Assembly (NCBI GenBank): GCA_964534175.1
Contig: CAZHNS010000006.1
Location: forward strand, 1-64,000
Length of the DNA: 64,000 bases
Direction of reading: 5' to 3'
From: JAFGHJ01 sp964534175
Lineage (GTDB): Bacteria > Hydrothermota > UBA3072
Shown: positions 1-7,844 of the stretch, one piece after another
Layout of the letters: every line of letters begins with the position of its first letter
How positions within the stretch are numbered: the stretch's first letter is position 1
Made by a program: the position numbers and the translations under genes
Notes under the pieces: model-generated
What the model saw: only the letters and a program-made list of their open reading frames with translations
What the model was told of the DNA's origin: nothing
Database searches by the model: none

Positions 1-2
1 CC

Positions 3-854
3 ATTATGATTACGGATGAGAGTGGTGATGTGGTAAAAGAAAAGAAATACGAAGCATTTGGGAATTTAATCTGGGCTGAAGGGGATTATAACGACAACCG
101 TGAATTCACCTCAAAAGAAAAAGACCCGACAGGTTTCCATTACTTCAGCGCGAGGTATTACTATGGGGATATCGGAAGATTCCTGAAACCGGATCCTGTT
201 AGCTTAAACCCTGATCTTTTGGATTTAAAACATCCCAAGACATTGAACCCTTACGTGTATTGTCATAATAATCCATTAAATTATTTAGATCTATGGGGAT
301 TATGGGAAACACATCAGGAAGAGGATGAATACGGTCCTATATGTGTTGTAGATGATCCTATTATTGTAACCGCACCTCGTTATCAGGGTGGTGTATTTTC
401 ATGGGGTCTTCCTAGTATGCCCTATTATGGATATTCGAGATCGCATAGCTCAAGCGAGTTTTGGAGAGCTCAATTACCAGATTATGTTAGTTTTGCTGGT
501 AACATTGGTGGCGTTGTTGGACTTGGTTTTCAATTAACGTTGGATAGGTATGGAAATCTATATTTCGCTGGAACTGGTAATCTGGCGAAATCATTAACAT
601 TGGTTTCTGGTAGTTTGACGGCGGGAGCTATATCGAAGTTAAATTTGATTTCTAAAATACCTACCGAGACTCAGCTTTTAAATTTTCATTCTAAGCATGG
701 TTTTAATGTTGGCGGAGGTGCTTTAGTTGGTTTTCAAGGAGATTTTGTGCCTGGAAGTGGTGCGGGTGTACAGGTAGGTTTGTATAGTCCTCAGGTAGGA
801 GGGACTTATCTTTATGGGGGAAAGATTTATAAATTCGAAAACATAAGCTGGTAA
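3..854 (+). CDS. RHS-repeat protein, C-terminal part (5' truncated by window)
   Basis: The reading frame is open to the left edge, so this is the 3' end of a longer gene; the ATG at 6 is probably internal. Residues 14-97 (from that ATG) form the RHS-associated core: YEAFG, a TSKEKDPTGFHYFSARYYYG block, GRFLKPDP, and NPYVYCHNNPLNYLDLWGL. This core marks the boundary after which RHS proteins carry a variable C-terminal domain. The remaining ~185 residues are rich in Gly, Ser and Tyr, with a TLDRYGNLYFAGTG stretch and a GSGAGVQVGLYSPQVGG tail. I recognise this tail type from other RHS proteins but cannot give it a toxin activity. A small membrane-protein gene follows after 18 bases and could be its immunity protein. 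Confidence 0.85.
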   Translation: MMITDESGDVVKEKKYEAFGNLIWAEGDYNDNREFTSKEKDPTGFHYFSARYYYGDIGRFLKPDPVSLNPDLLDLKHPKTLNPYVYCHNNPLNYLDLWGLWETHQEEDEYGPICVVDDPIIVTAPRYQGGVFSWGLPSMPYYGYSRSHSSSEFWRAQLPDYVSFAGNIGGVVGLGFQLTLDRYGNLYFAGTGNLAKSLTLVSGSLTAGAISKLNLISKIPTETQLLNFHSKHGFNVGGGALVGFQGDFVPGSGAGVQVGLYSPQVGGTYLYGGKIYKFENISW

Positions 855-872
855 ATTTAAAAGAGGATTTCA

Positions 873-1142
873 ATGACTCCAGAAAAGCCTTTTATTTTAA
901 TGGTTTTAATTTTCAGTATCATCTTCTTCGGTGTAGGAGTATTAATATGTTTATTTCCTTATAGAACTCAGAATTTGGCTATTCGAAATTTCTCAAAATA
1001 CAATCGAAACCGGTATTTTGATATTTCTTCCTACGATGATTGGATAAAAAGTAGATCTTATGTCATATTTATTAGAATTATGGGAATCCTGTTTATTTTT
1101 ATAGGAGCTATTGTTTTTTATTTGATAATGAAAGAATTTTAA
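873..1142 (+). CDS. Small two-TM membrane protein downstream of RHS gene
   Basis: This is an 89-residue protein with two hydrophobic segments (about residues 8-28 and 64-86) separated by a basic, Asn/Arg-rich loop. The ATG has a GAGG ribosome site 8-10 bases upstream. The gene sits 18 bases after the RHS C-terminus in the same orientation, the usual position of the immunity gene in polymorphic toxin loci. No family is recognised, and the immunity role is inference from position only. A cotranscribed membrane protein of unrelated function is equally possible. Confidence 0.6.
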   Translation: MTPEKPFILMVLIFSIIFFGVGVLICLFPYRTQNLAIRNFSKYNRNRYFDISSYDDWIKSRSYVIFIRIMGILFIFIGAIVFYLIMKEF

Positions 1143-1227
1143 TTTTTAAATAATGTAAAGAGATAAAACAAACTGCTAGTATAAAATAAAATTAATATTT
1201 GGTTATTTAATTTGATTTCTTTTTTAC

Positions 1228-2415
1228 TTATTTAAGTTTTAATAATTCTTTTAGTCTGATTTGAGCTTCATTAAATTGTGGGTTCAATTCTAAAGTTTTT
1301 GTGAGATCATATATTGCTTTTTCATAAAAACCTTTCTTAGCGTATGATAGGCCTCTATAATAATATGATTCATAGTCGGTGGGAGTTATATCAATTGCTT
1401 TTGTGAAATCGTATATTGCTTTATCAAATTTGCCTTTTTCTCCGTAAATAATTCCCCTAAGAAGATAATCGTTATGAGAGTTCGAATCCAATACAATTGC
1501 TTTATTTAAGTCTGTTAGCGCTTTATTGTAATTTCCCTCTTTGTAAAAAGTAAAAGCTCTAAGACTATAAGATGTGGAATTTTTAGAATCAATTTTTGTG
1601 GCTTTATTAAAATCGAATAAGGCTTTTTCAAATTTCCCTTCATCACTATAAATCATTCCACGAGCTTGATAAGCTTTTACAGCGTTTGGATTAAGTATTA
1701 TAGCGTGGTTAAGATCTTTTAAAGCTTTCTTATATTCTTTTTTCTCAAGATAAATAATTCCCCTTCCTAAGTACGCATCATAATATTTAGAACCTAAACC
1801 AATCGCCTTAGTAAGCTCTCTAAGTGCTTTATTCGGTTCTTTTTCATTGTAGTAAATTTTTGCCAAATTAATGTAAGCTTCCGTTAAATTAGAGTCTATA
1901 GCGATTGCCTTTTTGTATGAATTTAATGCATCTTCTAGTTTGTTTTCTTTTTGCGAAGAAATGCCTATATTAAAAAACAATAAATATAAAGCAGGGTTAT
2001 CCATTAATTTCTTATGTTCTAGAGCTTTATTGAAAACCTCAATGGCTTCTTTATACTCAGATTGTCTATCTTTAGATGCTCCTATACCAATTAAAGTAAG
2101 TCCGACTAATTCTTCTATATCTAATTCCAGAGAAAATTTGTACGCTTTAGTATACAAAGATTCAGCTTCTGCATACTCTCCTATATTAAATAATGAATCT
2201 GCGTCTTTTATTGTAGGACTAAAATCTAACCTTTTTTCCGGAAGTAATTCATATATATTAGATTTAGAATCAATTGGAATTTCAGTTGCTTCTTTTGATT
2301 TAGTTTCTATGTTTTCTGTTTTTCGTGAACAACAAATAGATATTATTACACCAAGAAATAATATGTAATAAAAGACTAAATTTTTTGTTGTTTTCCTAGG
2401 TTTTATTCTATTCAT
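1228..2415 (-). CDS. TPR-repeat protein with N-terminal signal (putative lipoprotein)
   Basis: This is a tandem tetratricopeptide repeat protein of about 395 residues from the chosen start. The open frame extends to 2508, but the ATG at 2415 directly precedes a basic segment and a hydrophobic stretch (LVFYYILFLGVIISICC) that looks like a secretion signal ending in Cys-Cys. An imperfect lipobox makes it a likely lipoprotein. About nine TPR units follow, each with the pattern of an A/G-x-x-x-x-Y turn, K-A-hydrophobic and N/D-P/S-N linkers. TPR proteins act as protein-binding scaffolds; the partner is unknown. It is transcribed toward the RHS locus and has no close operon neighbours. Confidence 0.8.
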   Translation of the reverse strand: MNRIKPRKTTKNLVFYYILFLGVIISICCSRKTENIETKSKEATEIPIDSKSNIYELLPEKRLDFSPTIKDADSLFNIGEYAEAESLYTKAYKFSLELDIEELVGLTLIGIGASKDRQSEYKEAIEVFNKALEHKKLMDNPALYLLFFNIGISSQKENKLEDALNSYKKAIAIDSNLTEAYINLAKIYYNEKEPNKALRELTKAIGLGSKYYDAYLGRGIIYLEKKEYKKALKDLNHAIILNPNAVKAYQARGMIYSDEGKFEKALFDFNKATKIDSKNSTSYSLRAFTFYKEGNYNKALTDLNKAIVLDSNSHNDYLLRGIIYGEKGKFDKAIYDFTKAIDITPTDYESYYYRGLSYAKKGFYEKAIYDLTKTLELNPQFNEAQIRLKELLKLK

Positions 2416-2567
2416 ATAGGTCAATAATATTGACTTATAACTAAAAATCAAGGGTTTGAGATTATCATGTTGCATATCAACGATGTCAACGGGGTCGGAC
2501 CTCAACACTTGACCGTAAGGAAGTCATGAGTAGAGCGTTAAGAATTATTAATTGATAGTTATGAATT

Positions 2568-2640
2568 TTGAATTAAAACAAAACGGGCACTGCTTCTAAT
2601 TCTATTCTTTTTTGTGTCCTCAGTGGTTAATTATCTTCTT
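2568..2640. repeat. Mosaic intergenic repeat modules (partial)
   Basis: This stretch carries GCACTGCTTCTAATTCTATT, seen in related form at 55930 and 61490. It is followed by TTTGTGTCCTCAGTGGTTA, a degenerate copy of the CTCTGTGTnCTCTGTG module. No ORF is supported here. Confidence 0.5.
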
Positions 2641-2690
2641 GACAAAATGTGTTTTTATTTTACAATTCCTATAAATCAAAGGAGGTTTTG

Positions 2691-3041
2691 ATGGCAAAGA
2701 AAGAAGAAAAAAAAGTGATCGTTGAAGATTCACAGGCAATTGAAGAAGGTAAAAGTATAGCGTGGCTTTCATATTTTGGTCTTTTACTTTTAATTCCGTT
2801 ATTGGTTAAACCGGATAATTCTTTTTGTAAGCATCATGCGAAGCAGGGTCTTGTAATACTTCTTTTTTATATCGGTCTTGCTATAATCAACATAATACCA
2901 TTTCTGGGGCAGGTAATTTGGGTTCTGGGTGCTATTACGCTTTTCGTGATTTCTATTATTGGGATAGTTAATTCTCTTCAAGGAAAATATTGGAAAGCAC
3001 CGCTTGGCATCTATGAAGTTTCTGAAAAGTTTAATTTTTAA
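2691..3041 (+). CDS. DUF4870/Tic20-like small membrane protein
   Basis: This 116-residue protein has a charged, Lys/Glu-rich N-terminus and three predicted membrane segments (about residues 25-41, 53-75 and 78-96). The start is ATG 2691, which has AAAGGAGG 6 bases upstream; the open frame begins at 2649 but has no comparable site there. The pattern SIAWLSYFGLLLLIPLL, followed by KHHAKQGLVILLFYIG, is typical of the DUF4870/Tic20-like family of short bacterial membrane proteins of unknown function. A strong hairpin terminator follows 31 bases after the stop, so it is probably monocistronic. Confidence 0.75.
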   Translation: MAKKEEKKVIVEDSQAIEEGKSIAWLSYFGLLLLIPLLVKPDNSFCKHHAKQGLVILLFYIGLAIINIIPFLGQVIWVLGAITLFVISIIGIVNSLQGKYWKAPLGIYEVSEKFNF

Positions 3042-3072
3042 CTTAACTCTGGTTTAAAATAAGGGAGAATTT

Positions 3073-3105
3073 AAAGGAGGTAGTTTTAACTACCTCCTTT
3101 CTTTT
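3073..3105 (+). terminator. Rho-independent terminator after DUF4870-like gene
   Basis: A 13-bp perfect inverted repeat (AAAGGAGGTAGTT at 3073-3085, complement at 3088-3100) is followed by TTTCTTTT. The centre would open into a small loop. Confidence 0.85.
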
Positions 3106-3154
3106 GTAAATTCCGGGCTCGTTTATTAGTTTTCAATTAGAAAAACAACAAAAA

Positions 3155-3260
3155 GTCTCTGTGTGCTCTGTGTGAATTATGGTTTCGAGTTACGAGTTTT
3201 GAGTTTCGAGTTTTTTTAAAGATTTACTCCGAAACCCGAAACCTTAAACACGAAACAAAG
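3155..3260. repeat. Mosaic intergenic repeat (CTCTGTG module plus GAGTTTCGAG palindrome)
   Basis: GTCTCTGTGTGCTCTGTGTG is followed by a word-like array, GAGTTACGAGTTTTGAGTTT, and then a near-inverse, CTCCGAAACCCGAAACC. The same modules recur in other spacers of the window. No coding capacity is seen. Confidence 0.6.
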
Positions 3261-3293
3261 AATTTCTGCATACATTTGTCTTCTAATTTTGTC

Positions 3294-3321
3294 TTGACAG
3301 ACTCGTTTCTCCTGTTATGAT
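3294..3321 (+). promoter_or_regulatory. Promoter for PPC/DUF296 gene
   Basis: TTGACA (3294-3299), a 16-bp spacer and TATGAT (3316-3321). The ATG lies 14 bases beyond the -10, giving a very short leader. Confidence 0.65.
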
Positions 3322-3335
3322 TACTAATAGAAGAA

Positions 3336-3779
3336 ATGAAATATTCTGAAGCTAAATACGGTAGAGTTTTTGTGATTCGGCTCGAAGACGGTGATATCTT
3401 GCATGAATGTATAGAAAAATTTGCTCACGAAAATGGCGTTGAGGCCGGATTTTTGATTGCGGTCGGAGGAGCCGATAAGGGTTCTAAACTTGTAGTTGGT
3501 CCCGAGAAGGGAAGAGCAGAGTCTATTAATCCCATGGAATACATTTTAGATGAGGTGCATGAGATAACCGGTACGGGTACTCTATTTTTAAGTGAGAGAG
3601 GGGAACCTAAACTTCATATGCATGTAGCGGGCGGCAGAAAGGATAGTACTAAAACGGGTTGTGTTCGAGAGGGTTTGAAAGTCTGGCATGTTTTGGAAGT
3701 TGTGCTACTTGAACTTACAGATACAAATGCTAAACGTATTACAGATAAGGAAACCGGTTTTGAATTACTCGAGCCTTAA
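3336..3779 (+). CDS. PPC/DUF296 domain protein
   Basis: This 147-residue protein consists of one plant-and-prokaryote-conserved (PPC, DUF296) domain, the full usual length for the bacterial stand-alone form. Visible hallmarks are the GxxxGxFLIAVGG-like strand near residues 33-45, LHMHV at 93-97, GGRKD at 99-103 and a hydrophobic C-terminal strand with EVVLLEL. The His-x-His pair and the Gly-Arg turn are the conserved surface features of the trimeric fold. In plants the domain accompanies AT-hooks; the bacterial function is unknown. It has its own promoter and ends 3 bases before the next gene. Confidence 0.85.
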   Translation: MKYSEAKYGRVFVIRLEDGDILHECIEKFAHENGVEAGFLIAVGGADKGSKLVVGPEKGRAESINPMEYILDEVHEITGTGTLFLSERGEPKLHMHVAGGRKDSTKTGCVREGLKVWHVLEVVLLELTDTNAKRITDKETGFELLEP

Positions 3780-3782
3780 ATT

Positions 3783-4355
3783 ATGCGAAAAGAAATAAAA
3801 ATTACAATTATAGTATTTATTATTTTCATATTAATGATAGCGTTAATTAAGCCAAAGATAGATTATTATCTGAGAGAGGGCGATGTTATTACGATAAGAA
3901 TTAATATGGATAAAGTTGAACATGCGTTAGAAAGCTTTCGTATGGAATCATCCGGGAAATACCCAGAGTCACTGGATGAAAAAACCGGAGAAACAGGTGA
4001 ACCATTTTCTGCTTTTCTTTTAAAAGAAAGTTGGTATGAGCCTCCTGTTTTTCCTTTGTGGAGAGATAAAAATAGTGCGGTAAAAAGAAGAACACTATTT
4101 ATGAGGGAAAATTGGTTTAAGCCAATTAAAAAAAGAGAATTCCGTAAAGTGTTAAAGTTTAAACCCTTGATTGATGATAATGTTCCCGAAAAAATTATTC
4201 CATGCAGAATATATATTTATACTAATGGCATTAGATACAAAATTATCGGTGGAGATAAAAGGGGATTTTTAGTACCGGAAGATTCTTCGTGTGAAAGAGG
4301 TACTTCAAAGCCCAAGATTATTTATTCTCATAATTATTGGGAGAATAGTGAGTAG
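3783..4355 (+). CDS. Secreted/anchored protein with pseudopilin-like N-terminus
   Basis: This 190-residue protein begins with a short basic segment and one hydrophobic helix (about residues 6-24). A region resembling the start of a pseudopilin globular domain follows (MDKVEHALESFRMESSGKYP, about residues 43-62: helix, then a G-K-Y-P turn). The class III peptidase site (GFTLIE type) is absent, so it is not a typical pilin. The rest is basic and rich in aromatic residues and is not recognised. It follows the PPC gene after 3 bases, so it is probably cotranscribed. Confidence 0.6.
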   Translation: MRKEIKITIIVFIIFILMIALIKPKIDYYLREGDVITIRINMDKVEHALESFRMESSGKYPESLDEKTGETGEPFSAFLLKESWYEPPVFPLWRDKNSAVKRRTLFMRENWFKPIKKREFRKVLKFKPLIDDNVPEKIIPCRIYIYTNGIRYKIIGGDKRGFLVPEDSSCERGTSKPKIIYSHNYWENSE

Positions 4356-4373
4356 GGAGAAGGAAGCAAGTAA

Positions 4374-4579
4374 TAGGTTTTAGGTCTTGGGTTTTAGGTT
4401 TTAGTAAAGAAAAAACAACAACAAAAATCTAGTGTATTTCGTGTTTAAATAAATTGTTCATCTTTGTGATCTTAGTGTCTTTGTGTGAGAATAATTTTGG
4501 GGTGGTGGGATGGAGTTTAAATAACAAAATATCTTTTTTTCTCTGTGTCCTCTGTGGTAAAAATGGGGTGGGGAGGTGC
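4374..4579. repeat. Full-length mosaic intergenic repeat
   Basis: The spacer opens with GGTTTTAGGTCTTGGGTTTT and continues with a full copy of the ~95-bp unit (about 4467-4560). That unit reads CTTAGTGTCTTTGTGTGAG, AATAATTTT, GGGGTGGTGGGATGG, a TTTAAATAACAAAATATC segment, and TCTCTGTGTCCTCTGTGG. A second G-rich block, GGGGTGGGGAGGTG, abuts the next promoter. The unit aligns with copies at 21546-21640 and, inverted, at 22806-22903. Confidence 0.75.
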
Positions 4580-4607
4580 TTGACTTTTTATTTTTTTACC
4601 ATAAAAT
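4580..4607 (+). promoter_or_regulatory. Promoter for EF-like protein
   Basis: TTGACT (4580-4585), a 16-bp spacer and TAAAAT (4602-4607). It begins directly after a G-rich repeat block. Confidence 0.65.
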
Positions 4608-4648
4608 AAATTACTGAAGAATTTGAAATATTTAAAGGGGGTGTTGAA

Positions 4649-4903
4649 ATGGAAGAGAAAAAGATAGGCGTTATAACTCATTATTTTGGTCACATTTCTG
4701 TGGGGATTATCAAACTGGATGCTCCTTTGAAAGTTGGGGATAATATTCATATTAAAGGCGCGCATGATGATATTACTCAAAGTATAGATTCTATGCAGAT
4801 AGAGCACGAGGATGTCGAATCAGCTGGCAAAGGAGATGAAGTAGGTATAAAGGTTATTGAGAAAGTCCATCCTCACGATGAAGTGTACCTAGTTACCGAA
4901 TAA
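4649..4903 (+). CDS. Translation elongation factor-like protein (EF-Tu domain 2-like)
   Basis: This 84-residue protein resembles a single translation-factor beta-barrel (domain II of EF-Tu-type GTPases) without a GTPase domain. The pattern is IGVITHYFGHISVGIIKL, LKVGDNIHIKG, a DDITQSIDSMQIEHEDV strand pair, then GDEVGIKVIEKVHPHDEVY. These match the barrel order of gate strand, KVGDxIxIxG turn, MQ(I/V) strand and GxxVGIKV strand. Stand-alone proteins of this type are known as elongation factor-like proteins and also resemble the C-terminal domain of U32 peptidases. GGGGGTG is the ribosome site before the ATG. It is apparently monocistronic; the function is unknown. Confidence 0.8.
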   Translation: MEEKKIGVITHYFGHISVGIIKLDAPLKVGDNIHIKGAHDDITQSIDSMQIEHEDVESAGKGDEVGIKVIEKVHPHDEVYLVTE

Positions 4904-4918
4904 AGCGGGACTTAATAA

Positions 4919-5028
4919 GGACTAAAGAATAATAAATAACGAGCAGTTAGTTTTTGGCTTTTGGATGGTGAGCTACCTGGGTTAGAGTAACGACCTAACG
5001 TTCTAACTATCTAACCATTTTAGTTGCC
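4919..5028. repeat. Mosaic spacer with CTAAC-type words
   Basis: This contains GAGCAGTTAGTTTTTGGC and a chain of CTAAC words (CGACCTAACGTTCTAACTAT, CTAACC). They are similar to the spacer at 14640-14712. It immediately precedes the V-ATPase promoter. Confidence 0.5.
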
Positions 5029-5029
5029 C

Positions 5030-5057
5030 TTGACACTCAATTAATTCTAAGTATATT
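5030..5057 (+). promoter_or_regulatory. V-ATPase operon promoter
   Basis: TTGACA (5030-5035), a 16-bp spacer and TATATT (5052-5057). The first gene starts at 5094 behind AAAGGAGG, giving a leader of roughly 30 bases. Confidence 0.7.
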
Positions 5058-5093
5058 CGGCCGAGTATTTGTTAGAAAAAGAAAGGAGGATAG

Positions 5094-5411
5094 ATGCCGG
5101 AAGGTCTTATAAAAGAGATAAAAAAAACAGAGAAAGAAGCTGAAACAATTATTGCAAAAGCAAAAGAAAAAGCGCAGAAAGATATCGAGAAAGCAAGGCG
5201 GGAAGCAGAATCGATAATCGATGAAGCAAATAATAAAGTAAAGAAAATGGTTGCGGAGCATAAGAAAAAAGGCGCCGAAAAGGCAGAGAAAGAGAAAGGA
5301 AACATGGAAAAAGAGATGCAGCAAGAAATAAAAAAGATTGAAAATGATGCTTCTAAAAAAATGGAAAAAACTAAAGATTTGATTGTAAAAAGTATTCTAA
5401 AGAAGAAATAA
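5094..5411 (+). CDS. ahaH: V-type ATPase peripheral-stalk subunit H (G)
   Basis: This 105-residue protein is almost entirely charged heptad coiled coil (Lys/Glu/Ala rich, no Trp or Cys), as expected for the small stator subunit that pairs with subunit E in the peripheral stalk of archaeal-type V/A-ATPases. It is first in the operon, with AAAGGAGG 5-6 bases before ATG. Its stop directly abuts the start of subunit I. The gene order H-I-K-E-C-F-A-B-D matches archaeal and Thermus-type operons, which supports the call more than the low-complexity sequence itself. Confidence 0.88.
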   Translation: MPEGLIKEIKKTEKEAETIIAKAKEKAQKDIEKARREAESIIDEANNKVKKMVAEHKKKGAEKAEKEKGNMEKEMQQEIKKIENDASKKMEKTKDLIVKSILKKK

Positions 5412-7376
5412 ATGCCTAAGGAAGAGTTAAAAAAAGCAAATTTTATTATATACGAAGACGACCAAGAAAAATTTCTTGGAGAACTTCAGGAAAAAGGTAT
5501 ATTTCATATTACCGATTCCCGTATCTCTACATTAGCGGAAGAAAATCCCGATTTGATACCAGAAGAGAAGTTTACGGATAGGGAAGCAGAGGAAATTTTT
5601 GCCAAAATTGGAAGTATTGTAGATTTACTTAAGGACCATGGGGAAAGCAAAGGCGTTCTCGGGCAATTTATCGACCTTAAGACAGGAATTTCCCCGAAAA
5701 AATACAGGGAAATAGTAGAAGATTTCGATATCGATGAGATTAATCAAATATGCAAGTTGGAAGGCGAGCTTTATCATTTAAAAAATAAGGTTACCGAATT
5801 TACCGACAAGGTTGAATTTTATAAAGAATGGATAGATCTAAGAGCCGAAATTGCCGAATTTGATAAAATCAAAGATGTTTCTGTAAGGATTTATAAATTA
5901 ATCGCGGGTAAAGAAGAATTAGAACAAAAATTAAAAGATATTCCCGTAGATTTTCATATTATTTTCGAGAATCAAAAGAAATTAGGTATAGTTTTCTTTA
6001 TTTATAAAGGATTCGAAGAAGATTTTAAAAAAGCTATCGCTGACTATGAAGCTGAAGTAGTAGATTTTAAAGATGAAGAAAAAGAACCAGCCCAGATAGT
6101 TAAAACTAGCGAAAAAGAAATTAAGAGATTAAATGAAAGAATTAATAAAATATCGGAAAAAATATCAAAAAAAGGTTCAGAATACGAAAAATATTTAGTG
6201 ATTTATGATTATTTTCTTTCCAGATTAAGGCGGACCGAAGTTCTTAATAAGAGCCTTTCTACAAGTAAAGTTTTCTTTCTCGAAGGCTGGGTTGAAAAAG
6301 AAAACCGGACAATACTGCAAAATATTGCAGATGAGTATGATGGCGTCGAGCTTACCTGGATAAAACCTAATAAGGGTGAAAAAGCGCCTGTTAAACTGAA
6401 AAACAACATATTAAGCCGACCTTATGAAGCTATTACAGGTCTATACGCCTTACCCAAAACGGGAGAAGTAGACCCTACCCCTTATATAGCATTATTTTTT
6501 GCCGTTTTCTTTGGATTTTGTATGACAGATGCCGCTTATGGAATCGTGCTGGTTGCAATTTCTTTTTACCTTATGCCTAAATTACCTGAAGGAAGAAAAT
6601 ATTTGTGGATATTTGTTGGAGGGGGAGTACTTACTATATTTGCGGGAGCTATAACAGGGAGCTGGTTTGGAAATAATATAGAAATGGCTTTCCCTGAACT
6701 TTCGGGTATTAGTGTATTCAGAGAAAGGCTCACATTATTTGATCCGTTTGAAAATCCTTTAAATTTCCTCAAACTCTCGATGGTTTTTGGAGCCGTTCAA
6801 ATTTTCACCGGTCTCGTAGTTTCTATAAAAGAGAAGATTAGAAATAAAAAGTATTTTAACGCTTTTGCAAATGAGATATCCTGGATTATTTTCTTTATTT
6901 TCTTGGGTGCGTTTGTAGTTACAGGAACTAATGTATTTAAGTTTCTTGCTTTAGTTCCGATCTTAGTCATTTTCCTGTTTTCAGGTCAAAGTAAATCAGT
7001 CGTTATGAGATTGGCAAAAGGCGCATTTACAGTATTTAATGAATCAATCAGTTTTCTTGGTAATATACTTTCTTACAGTCGTATTATGGCTCTGGGACTC
7101 GTGACTGCCGGTCTTGCTATGTCTGTTAATATTCTGGCAAAGATAGTAAGGGAACTTGTTCCGGGTTTCGGAATTGTTCTGGCTGTCCTTATATTCATCG
7201 GAGGGCATCTTTTCTCCATTGCCATAAATGCTTTAAGTAGTTTCGTCCATACAATGCGTCTCCAATTTGCAGAATTTTTCCCTTACTTCTATGAAGGTGG
7301 AGGCGAGAGGTTTGAGCCTTTCGGTCTTGTAGGCAAATATACTAGAATTGAAAAAAAGGAGGTCTTAAGTGATTAG
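5412..7376 (+). CDS. ntpI: V-type ATP synthase subunit I (a subunit)
   Basis: This 654-residue subunit provides the ion half-channels against the c-ring. The first ~350 residues are a cytoplasmic, charged, coiled-coil arm. The C-terminal half has seven to eight membrane helices, beginning with the conserved RPYEAITGLYALPKTGEVDP stretch and FFGFCMTDAAYG. The essential channel arginine is Arg557 in LSYSRIMALGLVTAG. The conserved GHLFSIAINALSSFVHTMRL and FYEGGGERFEPF segments close the protein. Length is normal for the family. It overlaps ntpK by 8 bases, so the two are translationally coupled. Confidence 0.95.
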   Translation: MPKEELKKANFIIYEDDQEKFLGELQEKGIFHITDSRISTLAEENPDLIPEEKFTDREAEEIFAKIGSIVDLLKDHGESKGVLGQFIDLKTGISPKKYREIVEDFDIDEINQICKLEGELYHLKNKVTEFTDKVEFYKEWIDLRAEIAEFDKIKDVSVRIYKLIAGKEELEQKLKDIPVDFHIIFENQKKLGIVFFIYKGFEEDFKKAIADYEAEVVDFKDEEKEPAQIVKTSEKEIKRLNERINKISEKISKKGSEYEKYLVIYDYFLSRLRRTEVLNKSLSTSKVFFLEGWVEKENRTILQNIADEYDGVELTWIKPNKGEKAPVKLKNNILSRPYEAITGLYALPKTGEVDPTPYIALFFAVFFGFCMTDAAYGIVLVAISFYLMPKLPEGRKYLWIFVGGGVLTIFAGAITGSWFGNNIEMAFPELSGISVFRERLTLFDPFENPLNFLKLSMVFGAVQIFTGLVVSIKEKIRNKKYFNAFANEISWIIFFIFLGAFVVTGTNVFKFLALVPILVIFLFSGQSKSVVMRLAKGAFTVFNESISFLGNILSYSRIMALGLVTAGLAMSVNILAKIVRELVPGFGIVLAVLIFIGGHLFSIAINALSSFVHTMRLQFAEFFPYFYEGGGERFEPFGLVGKYTRIEKKEVLSD

Positions 7377-7842
7377 TGGTTTTTGGTTAGCAATGTTAGG
7401 AGTGGCTGCGGCGGTATTTCTTGCCGGTATCGGTTCTTCTATCGGTGTTCAGATACCTTCAAGAGCAGCAGCCGGTGTACTTTCCGAACAGCCGGATAAG
7501 TTCGGAAGAACTTTTATTCTGGTTGTTCTCCCGTCAACGCAGGGGTTTTATGGTTTCATCGCAGCTATGTTTATAATGATGAAGTTAGGCATGTTCGGTG
7601 GTGGTATGAATTACGATATGACTATCATAGAAGGTTTAAGATATCTTGTGGCAGGTCTTCCGGTTGGAATTGTCGGATTGATATCCGGGATTCATCAGGG
7701 TCTTGTTTCTGCATCTGGTGTAGAACTCGCTGCAAAGCAACCCGAAGCGACCATGAGAGTCGTTATTTTTGCAGTTATGGTTGAAACCTATGCGATTTTA
7801 GGTTTCGTTACTAGTTTCTTAATGGTTAATGCTATTGGTTGA
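7369..7842 (+). CDS. ntpK: V-type ATP synthase subunit K (rotor ring), Na+-type ligand set
   Basis: This 157-residue protein is a fused pair of c-type hairpins (four helices), the size of Enterococcus hirae NtpK. GTG 7369 is the start, with AAAGGAGG just upstream and an 8-base overlap with ntpI. The first hairpin keeps Thr57, Gln58 and Tyr61 (PSTQGFYGF) and lacks an acidic residue. The second has Gln110 (GIHQG) and Glu139 (VETYAILG). Family knowledge: the E. hirae Na+ site uses Thr64, Gln65, Gln110 and Glu139. All of these have counterparts here, so Na+ rather than H+ coupling is inferred. Confidence 0.93.
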   Translation: MISGFWLAMLGVAAAVFLAGIGSSIGVQIPSRAAAGVLSEQPDKFGRTFILVVLPSTQGFYGFIAAMFIMMKLGMFGGGMNYDMTIIEGLRYLVAGLPVGIVGLISGIHQGLVSASGVELAAKQPEATMRVVIFAVMVETYAILGFVTSFLMVNAIG

Positions 7843-7844
7843 AA

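Noticed and set aside
2416..2508. N-terminal extension of the TPR lipoprotein gene
   Set aside because: The extra 31 residues would place the signal peptide internally and have no ribosome site.
2484..2520. GGGGTCGGACCTCAACACTTG, resembling sequence near REP-associated transposases
   Set aside because: No transposase ORF or bounding repeat is present, and the resemblance is from memory only.
3155..3200. CRISPR-like array from the repeated CTCTGTG/GAGTTTCGAG words
   Set aside because: Repeat units are short, degenerate and not separated by constant-length unique spacers; no cas gene is nearby.
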